In this document: in pieces, positions 5,232-6,732 of the stretch | Numbering within the stretch: the first letter of the stretch is position 1 | Layout: each line of letters begins with the position of its first letter | Source of the DNA: Scatosoma sp045632625 | GTDB taxonomy: Bacteria > Bacillota > Clostridia > Christensenellales > Borkfalkiaceae | DNA: 6,732 nucleotides | Direction of reading: 5' to 3' | Assembly (NCBI GenBank): GCA_045632625.1 | Contig: JAZQWZ010000021.1 | Span: 1 to 6,732, forward strand | Program-made: the position numbers and the translations under genes | Notes under the pieces: generated by a model | The model's input: only the letters and a program-made list of their open reading frames with translations | Databases searched by the model: none | Told to the model about the DNA's origin: nothing

Positions 5232-6266
5232 GTGGAAAAAGTACAATACACCAAACAAGATTTTTATTATCATTTGCCCGAAGAGCGCATCGCGCAAACG
5301 CCCGCTATGCCCCGTGATTCTTCGCGCCTTTTGGTGTATTATAAAGAGCAAAAAACCATTGAAAATAAAATTTTCCGCGACGTAATCGAGTATTTGCAAG
5401 CAGGCGACGTACTCGTTGTGAACAACACCAAGGTTATCCCTGCGCGCGTGTACGCGAAAACCGAGCACGGCGGAAACGTGGAAATTTTACTGTTAAAACG
5501 CCACGATTTAAAGGTATGGGAAGTACTGATGCGCCCCGGGAAAAAGGGCAAAATCGGCGTAAAAATGATTGTCAACGACGAATTGTCTTTTACCGTAAAA
5601 GATATTACGCCGTCGGGCGAGCGTATCATTGAATTTGACTACGAAGGCACCTTTGAAGACATTTTATCGCGCGTAGGCACGATGCCCTTGCCCCCGTATA
5701 TCAAGGAAAAGCTGGAAGACCAAGCGCGCTATAACACCGTGTATTCCAAGGTAAACGGCAGTGCCGCCGCTCCCACGGCGGGCTTACATTTCACGCCCGA
5801 GCTTATGCAACAAATCAAAGATAAGGGCGTGCAAGTGGCAGAAGTGTTGTTGCACGTAGGGCTTGGCACGTTCCGTCCAGTTAGTGAAGATATCATCACC
5901 GACCATAAAATGCACTCGGAATTTTATCAAGTAGGCGAAGAAGCGGCGCAAATCATCAACGCCGCCAAGCGCGAAGGCAGACGCGTTATCGCCGTTGGCA
6001 CAACGTCCGTGCGTACGCTGGAAAGTGTAGCTGACGAAAAGGGCGAAGTGCGTGCGTGCAGTGGGAATACGGAAATTTTCCTGTATCCCCCCTATAAAAT
6101 GAAATGCGTGGACGCGCTGATTACCAACTTCCATCTTCCCGAAAGTACGCTGATTATGCTTGTCGCTTGCTTGACGGGCAGGGAAGAGATTTTGTCCGTG
6201 TATGAATACGCGGTGAAAAACTCTTATAGATTTTTTTCATTCGGGGATGCTTGTTTGATTTTATAA
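5232..6266 (+). CDS. queA: S-adenosylmethionine:tRNA ribosyltransferase-isomerase QueA
   Basis: QueA moves the ribosyl part of S-adenosylmethionine onto preQ1 in the wobble position of GUN-anticodon tRNAs, forming epoxyqueuosine. The 344 residues are full length. Family motifs in order: LPEERIAQTPAMPRDSSRLL (15-34), VVNNTKVIPAR (62-72), LMRPGKK (99-105), YNTVYSKVNGSAAAPTAGLHF (167-187), LLHVGLGTFRPV (206-217), HKMHSEFY (225-232), AVGTTSVRTLES (254-265), ITNFHLPESTLIMLV (297-311) and the C-terminal YRFFSFGDACLIL. It starts at GTG 5232, supported by AAAAGGA (5216-5222) nine bases upstream; no nearby ATG fits the family N-terminus. It follows ruvB by 19 bases, as in many Firmicutes, but tgt, which often comes next, is not here. 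No terminator with a T-tract follows. Confidence 0.96.
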   Translation: MEKVQYTKQDFYYHLPEERIAQTPAMPRDSSRLLVYYKEQKTIENKIFRDVIEYLQAGDVLVVNNTKVIPARVYAKTEHGGNVEILLLKRHDLKVWEVLMRPGKKGKIGVKMIVNDELSFTVKDITPSGERIIEFDYEGTFEDILSRVGTMPLPPYIKEKLEDQARYNTVYSKVNGSAAAPTAGLHFTPELMQQIKDKGVQVAEVLLHVGLGTFRPVSEDIITDHKMHSEFYQVGEEAAQIINAAKREGRRVIAVGTTSVRTLESVADEKGEVRACSGNTEIFLYPPYKMKCVDALITNFHLPESTLIMLVACLTGREEILSVYEYAVKNSYRFFSFGDACLIL

Positions 6267-6290
6267 GCTTCACATCTCTTCGTTGCGGCT

Positions 6291-6397
6291 CGGTTACATA
6301 CTATCGGTATGCGCCCTCACCGCGCCTTGAACTGCTTGGTTCTTCAACCAAACAATTCGGTTGCGCACGTACTACTCGGTACGCTCGTTCGCCACGC
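6291..6397. repeat. Duplicated palindromic repeat between queA and the regulator gene
   Basis: Two similar units lie 67 bases apart: unit A 6291-6325 and unit B 6358-6397. Both begin CGGTT and share a hairpin core: CATAC/GTATG with loop TATCG (6297-6311) in A, and CGTAC/GTACG with loop TACTCG (6368-6383) in B. The second stem pair changes from A-T to G-C on both arms, a compensatory change. Between them sits a further perfect stem TTGGTT/AACCAA with loop CTTC (6336-6351). No T-tract follows any stem, so these are not ordinary terminators. They fill most of the 181-base gap 6267-6447 and look like a dispersed intergenic (REP-like) element, which cannot be confirmed from one copy. Confidence 0.55.
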
Positions 6398-6447
6398 TTA
6401 TTCACTACACCCACGCGCGCGTACATATAAATACAAAAGGGGAAATT

Positions 6448-6732
6448 ATGAGTGAAATCATCAAAAAAAGTCAATCTAGCGAAGATTATTTGGAAAACGT
6501 GTACCTGCTTGCAAAAGAAAAGCAAACGGTGCACCGCATTGACGTAGCAAAACGCATGAACGTTTCGCAGGCGGCGGTAAATAAAGCTATTAAAATTTTG
6601 CTTGAAAAAGCGTACGTGTACGAAGACGGCAAACATCTCTACTTAACGGAAATGGGCGAAAAATACGCCGAAGAAATCTATCAAAAGCACTGCCTTTTGC
6701 GCTCGTTTTTAGAAACGCTGGGGGTGGAGCCT
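6448..6732 (+). CDS. DtxR/MntR-family metal-dependent repressor, N-terminal part
   Basis: Ninety-five codons are visible before the window ends; the full family length is about 120-220 residues. SSEDYLENVYLL (10-21) is the family N-terminal helix. Residues about 27-68 form the winged helix-turn-helix, with recognition helix VSQAAVNKAIKIL (39-51) and wing GKHLYLTEMG (61-70). The dimerisation and metal region starts with YQKHCLLRSFLETLGV (78-93). By alignment from memory, D13, E16 and H81 match the MntR metal ligands D8, E11 and H77; an Asp at the first place favours manganese sensing over the Met of DtxR/IdeR. Start codon is supported by AGGGG (6438-6442) five bases upstream. I see only a weak TATAAA (6426-6431) as a -10 and no good -35. 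Its targets are unknown, and the C-terminal part needed to settle metal choice is missing. Confidence 0.88.
   Translation, partial: MSEIIKKSQSSEDYLENVYLLAKEKQTVHRIDVAKRMNVSQAAVNKAIKILLEKAYVYEDGKHLYLTEMGEKYAEEIYQKHCLLRSFLETLGVEP

Noticed and set aside
6336..6351. TTGGTT/AACCAA stem as the terminator of the queA operon
   Set aside because: No T-run follows it on either strand, so it does not meet the form of an intrinsic terminator.
6301..6636. 111-residue minus-strand open frame across the hairpin repeat and the regulator gene
   Set aside because: It is antisense to a clear DtxR/MntR-type coding sequence and has no ribosome binding site of note; its C-terminal end is only the repeat in translation.

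Overview
This window looks like chromosomal housekeeping DNA from a low-to-medium GC Gram-positive anaerobe, most likely a member of the Clostridia. The evidence is the near-consensus sigma-A promoters with 16-17 bp spacers, the strong GGAGG-type ribosome binding sites, the small 2[4Fe-4S] ferredoxin, an EF-G-like GTPase of a type I associate with Firmicutes, the ruvC-ruvA-ruvB-queA order, and a DtxR/MntR-type regulator with an Asp metal ligand. The lineage is an inference; there is no rRNA to fix it.

Layout. Positions 1-518 (minus strand) hold the N-terminal 172 residues of an EF-G-like GTPase, read leftwards from a promoter at 615-643. Divergent from it, a perfect-consensus promoter (739-767) drives a NifS/IscS-type cysteine desulfurase (775-1914). 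That promoter sits so close to the start codon that the mRNA should be leaderless. A short ferredoxin gene (2020-2190) follows with its own promoter, a 5' hairpin and a strong intrinsic terminator (2215-2252). Between the ferredoxin and the ruv operon lies a minus-strand unit: a promoter (2732-2759), a hairpin with a T-tract directly after the start site (2671-2722), a leader of about 230 nt, and a 61-residue amphipathic small protein (2306-2491) that I do not recognise.

The plus-strand operon ruvC (2895-3539), ruvA (3536-4147), ruvB (4160-5212), queA (5232-6266) starts from a TTGACA/TACAAT promoter just downstream of a perfect 20-bp palindrome. It encodes the complete Holliday-junction branch-migration and resolution machinery plus the queuosine enzyme QueA, all tightly spaced. 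After queA there is a 181-bp gap carrying an imperfect duplicated hairpin repeat (6291-6397) whose stems differ by a compensatory base-pair change. The window ends inside the first 95 codons of a DtxR/MntR-family metal-dependent repressor.

How the genes relate. NifS mobilises sulfur for Fe-S clusters and ferredoxin is an Fe-S protein, but the latter has its own promoter and no scaffold gene is visible. RuvC, RuvA and RuvB act together on recombination intermediates; QueA is functionally separate and probably shares only the transcript. I see no CRISPR array, prophage, transposase, tRNA or rRNA. No clear undescribed multi-gene system is present; the least explained part is the minus-strand small-protein unit at 2306-2759.
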